Positions 1 through 8,632 of a DNA stretch of 64,000 nt are shown here, one piece after another. Location: the NCBI GenBank assembly GCA_014800245.1, contig JAAVGM010000011.1:186759-250758 (forward strand), read 5' to 3'. Every line of letters starts with the position of its first letter. Position 1 is the stretch's first letter. This DNA comes from Bacteroidales bacterium. GTDB lineage: Bacteria; Bacteroidota; Bacteroidia; Bacteroidales; Muribaculaceae. Made by a program: the position numbers and the translations under genes. The notes under the pieces were generated by a model that made no database searches, was not told the origin of the DNA, and was given only the letters and a program-made list of their open reading frames with translations.

Positions 1-617
1 ATTCCCAACATCCAATGGATATCTTCAAGATTTGGGAAGGCGGACTCGCCAGTCATGGAGGAACCATTGCACTCATATTCGCACTCTTCCTCTTCTCTTG
101 GTGCGTCACCAAGAAGCCCGCATCCTGGGTGTTTGACAAAGTGGTGATTCCAATTGCTCTCGTAGGAGGCTTGATACGTCTCGGCAACTTGATGAACAGT
201 GAGATATATGGAGGTCCGACATCGCTCCCCTGGGGTTTCATCTTCGTCAGAAATGGAGAGACTATTCCTGCCCACCCCACACAGATATATGAGGCATTAT
301 GCTATTTCGCCCTCTTCGGATTGTTGATGTGGATGTATTGGAAAAAGAATGCGGAAGAACGACCCTGGCTCATCACGGGCGTATTCTTCATCGGAATATT
401 CCTTCCTCGATTCCTCATTGAATATGTGAAGAATGTGCAGGTAAGCTCCGAATATGAGATGATTGCAAAATACGGAATAAATATGGGCCAGCTTCTGAGC
501 ATCCCCTTTATTCTTCTCGGCGTCATTTTAGTGGTATGGGCTCTGACCCATCCGAGAGTGAAATTCTCCTTCCCCAATAAATTCGCCGAAGAATTAACGC
601 CGGCAAAGAAGAGATAG
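1..617 (+). CDS. lgt: Prolipoprotein diacylglyceryl transferase, 5'-truncated by the window edge
   Basis: Lgt transfers diacylglycerol from phosphatidylglycerol to the lipobox cysteine of prolipoproteins in the inner membrane, the first step of lipoprotein maturation. The visible ~205 codons are the C-terminal three quarters of the family. They contain the Lgt signature EGGLASHGG just after the edge, the later HPTQIYEA motif, and several hydrophobic segments ending in a short basic tail. The frame is open to base 3, so the ATG at 15 is internal (Lgt is usually about 270-290 residues). The substrate class is well represented here: a PorE-like lipoprotein at 47.8 kb, a vWA lipoprotein at 50.7 kb and a possible N-acylating enzyme (Lnb-like) at 36.9 kb. 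Confidence 0.95.
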   Translation, partial: SQHPMDIFKIWEGGLASHGGTIALIFALFLFSWCVTKKPASWVFDKVVIPIALVGGLIRLGNLMNSEIYGGPTSLPWGFIFVRNGETIPAHPTQIYEALCYFALFGLLMWMYWKKNAEERPWLITGVFFIGIFLPRFLIEYVKNVQVSSEYEMIAKYGINMGQLLSIPFILLGVILVVWALTHPRVKFSFPNKFAEELTPAKKR

Positions 618-673
618 GTATCTCATAATCCTTACTCTCCTTAATCCCCCTATAACCTCATAATAACAAGACA

Positions 674-1309
674 ATGAAACAATATTATATCATATCCAAT
701 GGTGTCCAGCTCGGACCCTACACAAAGGAAGAGCTTGGCTTGCAGAATCTGACACCCTCCACACCCGTTTGGCGAGAGGGTCTTAGCGAATGGGTCGAGG
801 CTTCCACCCTTCCGGAACTTGCAGAGGTATTGCAGAGTGCATCTGTAAATCCTTCTTACGAGAATCCGCAGAAAGGTCAATATCCCGATTTCAATAATAC
901 TCCCAATCCGCAGCCTCCCTACGGGCAGCCGCAGCAACCATATGGGCAACCAACTTATGGTCAGCCGCAGCAACCTTACGGCCAGCCGGGGCAGAATCCT
1001 TACGGCCAACCTCCCTATGGCTACAATCCCTTCCCTGTGCCACATACCAATTGGATGCCGTGGGCTATTATTACGACTATTATTTCCGGTTGCACCACAT
1101 GCATCGGACTCATACTCGGCATAATATCCATCGTTTATGCATCGAAGGCCAATTCATTATATGCCTCAGGATTGCAAGCAGAGGGAGATGCCGCTAATAG
1201 CACAGCCCGAACTCTGACTATAATAAATATAGTGCTTTTGATTATCGGAATAATCGGTAACATAGCTTATTTCGCATTCATCGGAGGAGCTACCCTTCCC
1301 TATCTTTAA
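674..1309 (+). CDS. GYF_2 (DUF4339) membrane protein with Pro/Gln/Gly/Tyr linker
   Basis: 211 residues. Residues ~1-55 form a GYF_2/DUF4339 domain (YYIISNGVQLGPYTKEEL and a W-REGLSEWVEA segment), a small fold thought to bind peptides. Residues ~65-115 are a low-complexity linker of PYGQP-type repeats. The C-terminus has two hydrophobic segments around a short loop, resembling CD225/dispanin-like tails (an LGIISIVYASKAN segment). It probably sits in the inner membrane with the GYF domain in the cytoplasm. It is followed after 6 bp by a second gene of the same architecture, so the two are probably co-transcribed. Function is unknown; the family assignment rests on the N-terminal domain. Confidence 0.85.
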   Translation: MKQYYIISNGVQLGPYTKEELGLQNLTPSTPVWREGLSEWVEASTLPELAEVLQSASVNPSYENPQKGQYPDFNNTPNPQPPYGQPQQPYGQPTYGQPQQPYGQPGQNPYGQPPYGYNPFPVPHTNWMPWAIITTIISGCTTCIGLILGIISIVYASKANSLYASGLQAEGDAANSTARTLTIINIVLLIIGIIGNIAYFAFIGGATLPYL

Positions 1310-1315
1310 TAATAG

Positions 1316-1936
1316 ATGAAATACTTTGCCATGATTGACGGCGAACGCCGTGGACCGTTCACTCTTGAGGAATTGCATTCCGCCGGGGTGACACCCGACA
1401 CATACGTATGGTGCAAGGGGATGGATGATTGGAAGAAAGCGGAGGATGTGGCAGATATATGCCGTTTCTATCGCCAACGTATCTTCAATCTTATGCACCC
1501 TTCGGCTGCGTCGGCAGAACAAAGCAATCCTACCGACAAACAAAATGCTGATTCGGATGAAGATCCATATGCCGACTTTCCGATCTCGTTCCGGCGCTAT
1601 GCCCGTCAGGCAGGTGCTGATCCTGAGATAAGGGAAGTGGAACCGGATTATAATCATCGGCCCACATCGTTGATTCCTCTTTCAGTCATACTGTTGGTGT
1701 TATGCTGTCCGATCACAGGTTTTGTGGCTCTCTACTATGCCATCATGAGCCGAAAGGCATGGAATGAGGCTCATCGCAGCAACCAGGATCATAATAAAGA
1801 GATTTATACCGACAGCGAGCGACAAGCTTTTTCGCGCCAAGCACATGAATATGCAAGGTTGGCAAGAATGTGGTGTGGCATCACATTCTTCTTCGGATTT
1901 TTCGCAGGAGCAATTCTAAGCAAGTTCTTGTTGTAA
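1316..1936 (+). CDS. GYF_2 (DUF4339) membrane protein, paralogue of the preceding gene
   Basis: 206 residues. The N-terminal ~50 residues repeat the GYF_2 pattern (MIDGERRGPFTLEELHSAG, then VWCKGMDDWKKAEDV). The middle is acidic and lacks the PYGQ repeats of its neighbour. Two hydrophobic segments follow (around residues 125-145 and 185-205) with the connecting stretch rich in Lys/Arg/Glu. The 6-bp gap to the upstream paralogue suggests tandem duplication and one transcript. It is convergent with the Rpn-type nuclease, 12 bp away. No function can be stated beyond membrane-anchored GYF_2 protein. Confidence 0.85.
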   Translation: MKYFAMIDGERRGPFTLEELHSAGVTPDTYVWCKGMDDWKKAEDVADICRFYRQRIFNLMHPSAASAEQSNPTDKQNADSDEDPYADFPISFRRYARQAGADPEIREVEPDYNHRPTSLIPLSVILLVLCCPITGFVALYYAIMSRKAWNEAHRSNQDHNKEIYTDSERQAFSRQAHEYARLARMWCGITFFFGFFAGAILSKFLL

Positions 1937-1948
1937 AATAGCGGTCTG

Positions 1949-2812
1949 CTACTTGGTAGTGGATTGTGAGAGTGTCTGTATCTGTTGTTCGGTGAGGCCG
2001 GTGGCAAGCATGATGTCACCATTTGAGAAACCATTGTCTTTCATTCTCATCGCCACATCCAATTTCCCTTTCTCTATTCCTTCCTCCATAGCATATTCCA
2101 GCTCAGATTCGCGTTCCATCTCCTTCATAATGGAGCTTTGGTATTCTACTATATCCTCCGCGCCCATCGATGCAATCTCGGACGCATTGAACATCTCTTT
2201 ATATTCGCCGGATTTGTACGGCTTGGACTCCTTATTCAAATTTTCCATATTCTTAACCAGATAAAGTATTCTTTCAAGTTCTGTCTTACACTCATCCCAA
2301 TTCCTGCTGACCTGATTCAAAGAAAGGAAGTATATCTTGATATCTTCCGTCAATACTACATTCGTTTCCCTCTCCATCAGCACCACTTCATTGACAATCC
2401 GTTTCTCAAACGGCTTCATGTCAAAGTCTGTAATGACGATCAGATATACCGGATCGAATTTATAGTTGGATCCTTTTACACCTTGACGGAATATGCAGGC
2501 GGATACGTAGAACACCATCCTGTTGCCGAATAGCTTGGCTGGCTTTCGCTGCATCTCCACTACAAAATGATTGCCTTCTTTTGTGGTGCAGTATGCATCG
2601 TAGTAGCTTCGCTTCCCTGAAGCAGTCATGGGGAGTACCTCCTTATCCTGAAAAGTTACATCCGTGACCACCATTTTCCCTTCAAAAAGCGCATTAAGGA
2701 ACTTCTTAAGCACCTCTGCGTTTTCGGGAGTAGAGAAAGCACGCTTGAATCCCCAGTCAGAGCGAAGCTTTATAAAGGTTCTTTTAAGAAGGTCATCAAC
2801 TGTAGTTTTCAT
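1949..2812 (-). CDS. Rpn-type PD-(D/E)XK nuclease family protein (putative transposase family)
   Basis: 287 residues of the PD-(D/E)XK nuclease family transposase group (Rpn/YhgA-like), DNases linked to recombination or phage-related toxicity. The catalytic pattern is visible: GFKRAF near residue 23, YYDAY near residue 73 and VVEMQRK near residue 87 (D...ExQ core). The long helical C-terminus ends with a typical tail (GIEKGKLDVAMRMKDNGF, then a short helix-turn-helix-like segment). These proteins are scattered in Bacteroidales genomes and often degrade. This one is full length. An isolated C-terminal tail of the same family is at 61119-61403. Its role here is unknown. Confidence 0.85.
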   Translation of the reverse strand: MKTTVDDLLKRTFIKLRSDWGFKRAFSTPENAEVLKKFLNALFEGKMVVTDVTFQDKEVLPMTASGKRSYYDAYCTTKEGNHFVVEMQRKPAKLFGNRMVFYVSACIFRQGVKGSNYKFDPVYLIVITDFDMKPFEKRIVNEVVLMERETNVVLTEDIKIYFLSLNQVSRNWDECKTELERILYLVKNMENLNKESKPYKSGEYKEMFNASEIASMGAEDIVEYQSSIMKEMERESELEYAMEEGIEKGKLDVAMRMKDNGFSNGDIMLATGLTEQQIQTLSQSTTK

Positions 2813-2923
2813 TCCGATATGATTTTAGTCTTCTAAATTAACAAAAAATATCCATAAATGAAACAACCATAAGATTTTTAAGTAAAAATTGCTTCAAGTA
2901 TTGTTTAATTTGAATATTTTATA

Positions 2924-2931
2924 TACCTTTG
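2924..2931 (+). promoter_or_regulatory. -7 promoter box for tRNA-Gly
   Basis: TACCTTTG matches the Bacteroidetes -7 consensus TAnnTTTG and lies 10 bp before the mature tRNA 5' end. The -33 position (2900-2903, ATTG, 20-bp spacer) matches TTTG at three of four bases. Confidence 0.7.
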
Positions 2932-2941
2932 CATTCGAAAT

Positions 2942-3017
2942 GCGGTAATAGCTCAGTTGGTAGAGCATCAGCTTCCCAAGCTGAGGGTCGCGAGTTCGAG
3001 CCTCGTTTACCGCTCCA
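2942..3017 (+). tRNA. tRNA-Gly (anticodon CCC)
   Basis: A complete cloverleaf can be drawn. Acceptor GCGGTAA (2942-2948) pairs with TTACCGC (3007-3013). D stem GCTC/GAGC is at 2951-2966. Anticodon stem TCAGC/GCTGA has loop TTCCCAA (2973-2979) with anticodon CCC at 2975-2977, reading GGG. T stem GCGAG/CTCGT has loop TTCGAGC. Discriminator T is at 3014 and CCA is encoded at 3015-3017. Confidence 0.97.
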
Positions 3018-3021
3018 TCTT

Positions 3022-3058
3022 AAAGTCGCAGCTAATTCAGCCGCGACTTTTTAATTTT
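3022..3058 (+). terminator. Rho-independent terminator after tRNA-Gly
   Basis: Inverted repeat AAAGTCGC (3022-3029) / GCGACTTT (3043-3050). An inner GCT/AGC pair extends the stem across one mismatch, the loop is AATTC, and a T-rich tract follows. It lies 5 bp after the encoded CCA. Confidence 0.85.
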
Positions 3059-3062
3059 ATCT

Positions 3063-3389
3063 ATGAAAATAATTCGCAATAGAATCCTGCCATTCGGGAA
3101 AAAGTATTATGCCATAAATCTCTTCGGAATCCTTTTTGCCAAAGGACCTTGCGGAGCCATAACCATAAACCATGAACGCATCCATACCGCCCAAATGAAA
3201 GAACTTCTTTTCATCCCCTTCTACATCTTTTATATCCTGGAATGGCTTATCCGTCTTCTACAATATCGCAATTCATTCACTGCCTACCGCAACATCTCTT
3301 TTGAGCGAGAAGCCTATGCCAACGAGTCAAATCCCGATTATCTCTCTAAAAGGAAGCCATACTCATTCCTCCGCTATATTCACATTTGA
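3063..3389 (+). CDS. Small hypothetical protein with HExxH motif and one hydrophobic segment
   Basis: 108 residues, no family recognised with certainty. It contains HERIHTAQ at about residues 38-45, a match to the zincin motif HExxH, and a later acidic EREAYANE segment that could supply a third metal ligand. A hydrophobic helix (LLFIPFYIFYILEWL) lies between them. Similar short HExxH proteins occur in Bacteroidetes, often as conserved hypotheticals. Whether it binds zinc or is proteolytic cannot be told here. Its last codons lie in a 25-bp tandem duplication. The gene is separated from the upstream tRNA by a terminator, but no promoter match was seen. Confidence 0.65.
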   Translation: MKIIRNRILPFGKKYYAINLFGILFAKGPCGAITINHERIHTAQMKELLFIPFYIFYILEWLIRLLQYRNSFTAYRNISFEREAYANESNPDYLSKRKPYSFLRYIHI

Positions 3390-3420
3390 CATAATCCGCT
3401 ATATTCACATTTGATATAAT
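3371..3420. repeat. 25-bp tandem duplication at the 3' end of the HExxH gene
   Basis: Two adjacent copies, 3371-3395 and 3396-3420, beginning CCGCTATATTCACATTTGA and differing at one base (C/T). The first copy carries the last codons and stop of the upstream gene; the second is non-coding. Confidence 0.9.
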
Positions 3421-3595
3421 AAGCTTTAATAAAGCCTAAAAATTACACCACGCCTTTGCAAATATCGTGATTTTTAGTTTATTTTGCAGTAGCGAATACT
3501 CTAATAAGTCCGATTATTCCAATAATAGCGATTATTTAATCAGTTCAGATTATTCTGATAATCAAAGAAAACAGACCTTAATTAGAAAGCCTGAC

Positions 3596-4348
3596 ATGAG
3601 CCTACGAAAACTCTGGAATGAAAAGAAAAAGGATATCCCGGCAGTGTTACTGTTTCTGGGAGTGTCCGCTGTGCTCGTGCTCACCTCTTTCTATACCTAC
3701 CACAACTATATGAATTCCGCCCCATACGTTGATTTCGAACGTTATCCGATTCGAGGAATCGACGTGTCGCGCCATAACGGAATGATGAATCTTGATGCGG
3801 CCGCCGCCGACGGCATAGAATTCATTTTCCTAAAGGCAAGCGAAGGGGAATCCTTTCGCGATGAAAACTTCCATATCAATTATGAGAAAGCAGGCCATGC
3901 AGGTCTGAAAAGAGGGGCCTACCATTTCTTCCGTTTCGATAAAGATGGGATCACCCAAGGTCAAAATTTCTTGAAAGCCATAGAGAAAAAGAAACTTGAA
4001 TTAGGAGTGGTGATAGATGTCGAAGAATTCGGAAACGCAAAGAATGTGCCCCGAGATTCCATCATGATGCGCCTCGAAGATATGGTGGATTATCTCAATC
4101 TGCGAGGATATAGAGTGATGTTCTATACCAATAGAGACGGCTACGAATCCTATCTAATGGACCAATACGCCGGTCTACCCCTATGGATATGCCATTTCTC
4201 CTCCACCCCTTTCGACGCCGACTGGACCTTCTGGCAGTTTGACCATCATGCAAAAGTGAAGGGGATTCCGGGGGAAGTAGATATGAATGTTTTTGTCGGT
4301 TCACGAAAAGACTGGGAGGAGCATCTGAAAATTTCTTCAGCCAATTAA
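3596..4348 (+). CDS. GH25 family lysozyme (membrane-anchored muramidase)
   Basis: Predicted to hydrolyse beta-1,4 bonds of peptidoglycan between N-acetylmuramic acid and N-acetylglucosamine, outside the inner membrane. From the chosen ATG at 3596 the product is 250 residues: a short basic N-terminus, one TM/signal-anchor helix (AVLLFLGVSAVLVLTSF), then a GH25 barrel. GH25 hallmarks are GIDVSRHNG at the start of the barrel, FIFLKASEG, GAYHFFRF and the acidic strand VVIDVEEFGN. An ATG at 3467 would add a 43-residue Ser/Asn/Asp/Tyr-rich low-complexity extension ahead of the anchor, which I consider untranslated. It could act in wall remodelling or competition; the sequence cannot decide. Confidence 0.9.
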   Translation: MSLRKLWNEKKKDIPAVLLFLGVSAVLVLTSFYTYHNYMNSAPYVDFERYPIRGIDVSRHNGMMNLDAAAADGIEFIFLKASEGESFRDENFHINYEKAGHAGLKRGAYHFFRFDKDGITQGQNFLKAIEKKKLELGVVIDVEEFGNAKNVPRDSIMMRLEDMVDYLNLRGYRVMFYTNRDGYESYLMDQYAGLPLWICHFSSTPFDADWTFWQFDHHAKVKGIPGEVDMNVFVGSRKDWEEHLKISSAN

Positions 4349-4444
4349 GGCTCCATCCACTAAACATTGATTATCCAACAACTGATTAACACACAATATC
4401 AACCCTATCGACAACGTTAATATATAAGGAAAAATCCCCTTTAA

Positions 4445-4496
4445 GCAAATTGCACACAGCGTATAAGCAAATTGTGCATTGAGTTGACGCAAATTG
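4445..4496. promoter_or_regulatory. Three direct repeats GCAAATTG spaced exactly 22 bp, upstream of porU
   Basis: GCAAATTG begins at 4445, 4467 and 4489, followed by CACA, TGCA and CAGA. The 22-bp spacing places the three copies about two helical turns apart, as in a cooperative binding site. The last copy ends 30 bp before the porU ATG. No TAnnTTTG box was found in this 177-bp gap. Confidence 0.55.
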
Positions 4497-4525
4497 CAGA
4501 ATAGGACTAAACAACTGAATTTCAC

Positions 4526-7500
4526 GTGAAAAATATACTACGACTTTTTTTCCTGCCGATTGTTTTGTTAGCGGCATTTATATATTCTCCCTCCTTGATG
4601 GCCCTTCCGCAGGGCTTCTTCGCTGAAAATTCCGTATTGGCAGAAGGGAAATGGGTGAGAATTGAATCCAACTCCACAGGGATGCAACTCATTCCGGCCG
4701 CTTCGTTGCGTGCAATGGGTTTCACGGATATCAACAAGGTGAACGTATATGGAGGCGGTGGAAGAATGCTCCCCGAAGCCCTCAATGAGAAAATCACCGA
4801 CGATCTCCCTCTCCTCCCATGTGTCAGAACCGACAAGGGGATCATATTCTTTTCCACAGATGTAAATTCATGGAAGAGCGCATCGGATGTGCCCTATTCT
4901 CACACCATCAACCCTTACGATACAAAAAGCTACTATTTCCTTTCCGATCGAAGCGTGGAGAAAGGTAAGGAGATGCCTCGCGTGGAAGCTCCATATTCAG
5001 GCGCACAAGCCATGACCACCTTTGTGGAACGTTTGGTGCATGAATCTGAATTGGCGGGTCCCGGCGAATCGGGGCGCACCATCTTCGGCGAGGATTTCCG
5101 CACCACTCGCAACCGATCTTTCCCCTTCACGCTGACCGGAAGCGTCTCCGATTATGCCACAGTGAAAGTGAAATTCGGCGCTAAATCATCCACCCAGTCC
5201 TCTTTGCTTATCTCCGCCAACGGCTCGCGGCTCCCCTCCACAAGTGATGACAATATTCGTGCTATCACCGGAAGTTCCGAGATTATACGAGTGGCTAACA
5301 CCATAAAGGAGGTGAAAAATCCCGGCACAAGTCTTAATATCGGGATTGAATATTCATCCACCGGACAGGTGCAATTTGCTCGCCTTGAATATATCGAGGT
5401 GTTCTACGACCGCGAACTGAAATTGCAGAACGGATCTCTATATTTCTATAATGCCGATCCTGATGAAGAAGCAGCGGCTATCGACGGATGCAGCTCAGAT
5501 ACCCGCATCTGGGATGTGACTGATCCCACTCGTCCGAAAGAGATGGCGTTCAATCTTTCCGGATCGGTGGCTACAATCTCTCTATCGGGCGAGTATCAGG
5601 AGTTTATAGCTTTTGATCCGCAGAAAATCACATCTGCCGCGCCGGTATGGAAAGCTATTCCCAATCAGAACCTCCACGCTTTGGAGACTCCCGATATGGT
5701 GATCATCTCCTACGACACATATATGGATGGCGCAAAAAGAATCGCCGCCCTTCATGAGCAACACGATGGAATGAAGGTGCATGTGCTCCGACCGGAGGAT
5801 ATATACAATGAATTTTCCGACGGATCTGCTGATGTATCGGCTTTCCGCAAACTCTTGAAGATGTGGCACGACCGTGGAGGCGAACGCAATATCCGTTATT
5901 GCCTGCTCATGGGGCGTCCGCATTTCGACAATCGTGTCCTCACCAATGAAGCCAAGGCTATGGGCTATCGTCCGATGCCTATTTGGGAGGAGCCGAATGT
6001 CTTTACCGATGCGGGATCATATTCCACCGATTGCTACATTGCCATGCTCGATGATTGCAACGAAGGATTCAATATGGCTTCGGCAAAGATGCAGGTGGCT
6101 GTGGGGCGTATCCCCGTTAAGACGGCGGATGAAGCCAATGATGTTGCAGCGAAAATCGAGAAATATGTGCTTCAGCCTGATTACGGTGCATGGAGAAATA
6201 AGATGCTGATTGTGGCTGATGATATCGATGATTCTTCGATGGCCGACGCTAAGCCTTCAGGAATGACCACTTTCTTCGATCAGAGCCAGAGCATATATAA
6301 TATCCTCAAAGGGAGCAAGGAGGGGAAAAGATACCTCTTCGAGCGTATATATCTCGATGCCCACAAACTCGAAACCACGAGTCTCGGTCTTCGTTACCCC
6401 ACTGCTCAGGCCAAGCTCCTATCCAATTTCAACGACGGAGTGGCTTTCGCCAACTATCTCGGACATGCAAGCGAAACAAGCTGGACTGTGGAGCGCATCC
6501 TCACAATGGATGATATCCGCGCGATGAACAACCGCAACCTCCCCTTCCTTTTCGGCGGAACTTGCGAGTTTGCGCATTGGGATGGAGCCACTATCACCGG
6601 AGGCGAACTGATGGTTCTTAATCCTTCGGGAGGCGTGATAGCAATGGTGATGCCCAGCCGAACCGTATATATCACACAGAATTACTATCTCAACCGCGCT
6701 ATGGCTCCTTATCTTCTCAAGGAAAATGAATTGGGAGAACGCCCCCGATTAGGCGATTTCTACCGTAGAGGGATGAACGACCTGTCTGACAGCAACAAAC
6801 TCCGATATTGCCTTATCGGCGACCCGTCTATCACATTCCCTCAGCCCGTGAATGTGGTGGAGATTGAGTCGATTGCAGGCAAAGAGATAAATGATGACAA
6901 TGACGATTTTCCCGAACTCCCGGCTCTTGGCAAAGCGGAAGTGAAGGGAAGGATTGTAAAGCCCGATGGTCAGCTTGATGCGGAATTCAACGGATCGCTT
7001 GAGCTTATCCTTTTCGATGCGGAGAAGGTGGTGGATACCTCTTCTCTCGGAAAAGGACTCGAACGAATGTATAACGACCGCGCCACTCGCCTTACCACGA
7101 CTTCTGTGAAAGTGGAAAACGGACTTTGGTCGGCACGTCTGATGCTCCCCGCCGAGATTGAAAACAACTATTCGCCTGCAATGATTACAGCCTATGCATG
7201 GAATAGCAGCACCGGCGAAGAAGCACATGGCATGACCGAGAATCTTTATGTATATGGCTACGATGATAATGCCGAGCCCGACACAAAGGCTCCTGTCATA
7301 GAGACGCTTTATCTCAATAGCCCGTCGTTTACCAACGGCGCGGTGGTCAATATGAATCCTATCGTATTTGCCACTTTCTCGGATGAATCGGGCATCAATG
7401 TTTCGGATGCCGGAATTGGTCATCAGATGATCATCACAATTGATGGAAAGAACCATTATACGGATGTGAACAGCTATTTCATCTCCGATCCCGAACGAGA

Positions 7501-7945
7501 GGGAGCAGGATCCATCTGCTATCCTTTGGAGGGTATCGAACCGGGCAAGCATACGCTGACCCTTACCGTATGGGACAATGCCAACAATTCCGCCACAGCA
7601 TCTATTGAATTTAATGTAGGTGCAGCTTTGGATCCGGTGATCACCGATCTCTCCACCAATGTAAACCCTGCATCGACAAGCGTGGTGTTTAATGTTACAA
7701 TCGACCGTCCGAACAGCAACGTCGAATGCCTCATTGAGGTGTTTGATCTGATGGGACGCACAGTTTGGCAGTCGGAAAGGAGTGTCACTACCGATATGAA
7801 CAGCTCGCTTTCCGCTTCCTGGAATCTTTGCGATGGAAGCGGAGTGAGAGTGCCGAGAGGAATCTACCTATATCGTGCCACTGTACGCACCCCGGAAGGA
7901 ACCTACTCTTCGCAGAGCCGTAAACTTGCTGTGACTGCGCAATAA
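4526..7945 (+). CDS. porU: Type IX secretion system C-terminal signal peptidase/sortase PorU (C25 family)
   Basis: PorU cleaves the C-terminal domain of T9SS cargo at the outer membrane surface and attaches the cargo to A-LPS. 1139 residues, the normal size (P. gingivalis PorU is ~1158). After a signal peptide comes a beta-rich N-terminal domain, then the C25 domain with the His/Cys dyad: H647 in NYLGHASETSW and C680 in FGGTCEFAHWD, the context typical of PorU. The C-terminus is a FlgD-like/T9SS domain (LIEVFDLMGRTVW, WNLCDGSGVRVPRGIYLYRA). A second C25 gene at 9312 is closer to porV. I call this one PorU because its active-site context and C-terminus fit the family better. Three GCAAATTG repeats precede the gene. 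Confidence 0.85.
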   Translation: MKNILRLFFLPIVLLAAFIYSPSLMALPQGFFAENSVLAEGKWVRIESNSTGMQLIPAASLRAMGFTDINKVNVYGGGGRMLPEALNEKITDDLPLLPCVRTDKGIIFFSTDVNSWKSASDVPYSHTINPYDTKSYYFLSDRSVEKGKEMPRVEAPYSGAQAMTTFVERLVHESELAGPGESGRTIFGEDFRTTRNRSFPFTLTGSVSDYATVKVKFGAKSSTQSSLLISANGSRLPSTSDDNIRAITGSSEIIRVANTIKEVKNPGTSLNIGIEYSSTGQVQFARLEYIEVFYDRELKLQNGSLYFYNADPDEEAAAIDGCSSDTRIWDVTDPTRPKEMAFNLSGSVATISLSGEYQEFIAFDPQKITSAAPVWKAIPNQNLHALETPDMVIISYDTYMDGAKRIAALHEQHDGMKVHVLRPEDIYNEFSDGSADVSAFRKLLKMWHDRGGERNIRYCLLMGRPHFDNRVLTNEAKAMGYRPMPIWEEPNVFTDAGSYSTDCYIAMLDDCNEGFNMASAKMQVAVGRIPVKTADEANDVAAKIEKYVLQPDYGAWRNKMLIVADDIDDSSMADAKPSGMTTFFDQSQSIYNILKGSKEGKRYLFERIYLDAHKLETTSLGLRYPTAQAKLLSNFNDGVAFANYLGHASETSWTVERILTMDDIRAMNNRNLPFLFGGTCEFAHWDGATITGGELMVLNPSGGVIAMVMPSRTVYITQNYYLNRAMAPYLLKENELGERPRLGDFYRRGMNDLSDSNKLRYCLIGDPSITFPQPVNVVEIESIAGKEINDDNDDFPELPALGKAEVKGRIVKPDGQLDAEFNGSLELILFDAEKVVDTSSLGKGLERMYNDRATRLTTTSVKVENGLWSARLMLPAEIENNYSPAMITAYAWNSSTGEEAHGMTENLYVYGYDDNAEPDTKAPVIETLYLNSPSFTNGAVVNMNPIVFATFSDESGINVSDAGIGHQMIITIDGKNHYTDVNSYFISDPEREGAGSICYPLEGIEPGKHTLTLTVWDNANNSATASIEFNVGAALDPVITDLSTNVNPASTSVVFNVTIDRPNSNVECLIEVFDLMGRTVWQSERSVTTDMNSSLSASWNLCDGSGVRVPRGIYLYRATVRTPEGTYSSQSRKLAVTAQ

Positions 7946-7990
7946 AATGCAGTCGCGGCAATATGTTTAGCAATAAATGTATTTGCCAAA

Positions 7991-8632
7991 ATGAATCAAA
8001 TCAATAATATAATCCTTCCCGAGCCTACGCTCCGCCGTCTCCCTTGGTATCTGGCCTATGTAGAGACGCTTCAGAAGAATGATGTGGAATTTGTGTCATC
8101 CACTCAGATTTCACGAGCTTTGAGCGTGGATGCCTCTCAGATTGCCAAAGACCTCTCTTTCCTGAATATCCGAGGAAAGACTCGTATAGGCTATGAGGTG
8201 GCGGCTCTGGCAGAAGGGCTGTCGGAATTCCTTGGATTCTCACAATGCCATAGGGCTTACATGATAGGATGCGGATCCCTGGGAGAAGCATTGATACGCG
8301 ATTCAGGCCTGTCGAAATATGGACTCGAAATTGTGGCCGGATTTGATGTCAATCCTCAGGTGGTGTCGCGCACCGACCTTGGAGTGCCGATATATCATAT
8401 CGACCGCATATATGAGATAATGGAAGAGAATCCCGCCTCAATCGGGATTCTTGCCGTCCCCTCGGAAATGGCGCAGGAATCAGCCGATATTGCTATCGGG
8501 GCAGGAGTGAAGGCGATATGGAATTTCACTCCTTATCGTGTGAAGGTGGCAGAAGGGATTGTGATGGCCAATACATCCATATATGCCCATCTCGCTTTGA
8601 TTTTCAACCGACTTAATTCAATGGAAAGATGA
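7991..8632 (+). CDS. rex: Redox-sensing transcriptional repressor Rex
   Basis: Rex is a DNA-binding repressor released by NADH; it senses the NADH/NAD+ ratio and typically controls fermentation and anaerobic respiration genes. 213 residues, the standard length. The N-terminal winged helix has the expected LPEPTLRRLPWYL and ALSVDASQIAKDLSFL segments. The Rossmann domain shows MIGCGSLGEALIRD and the conserved GAGVKAIWNFTP stretch. It lies 45 bp after porU, and its stop overlaps the next start (ATGA, 8629-8632), so it is translationally coupled to the FAH-like gene. No clear Rex operator was seen near it. Confidence 0.95.
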   Translation: MNQINNIILPEPTLRRLPWYLAYVETLQKNDVEFVSSTQISRALSVDASQIAKDLSFLNIRGKTRIGYEVAALAEGLSEFLGFSQCHRAYMIGCGSLGEALIRDSGLSKYGLEIVAGFDVNPQVVSRTDLGVPIYHIDRIYEIMEENPASIGILAVPSEMAQESADIAIGAGVKAIWNFTPYRVKVAEGIVMANTSIYAHLALIFNRLNSMER

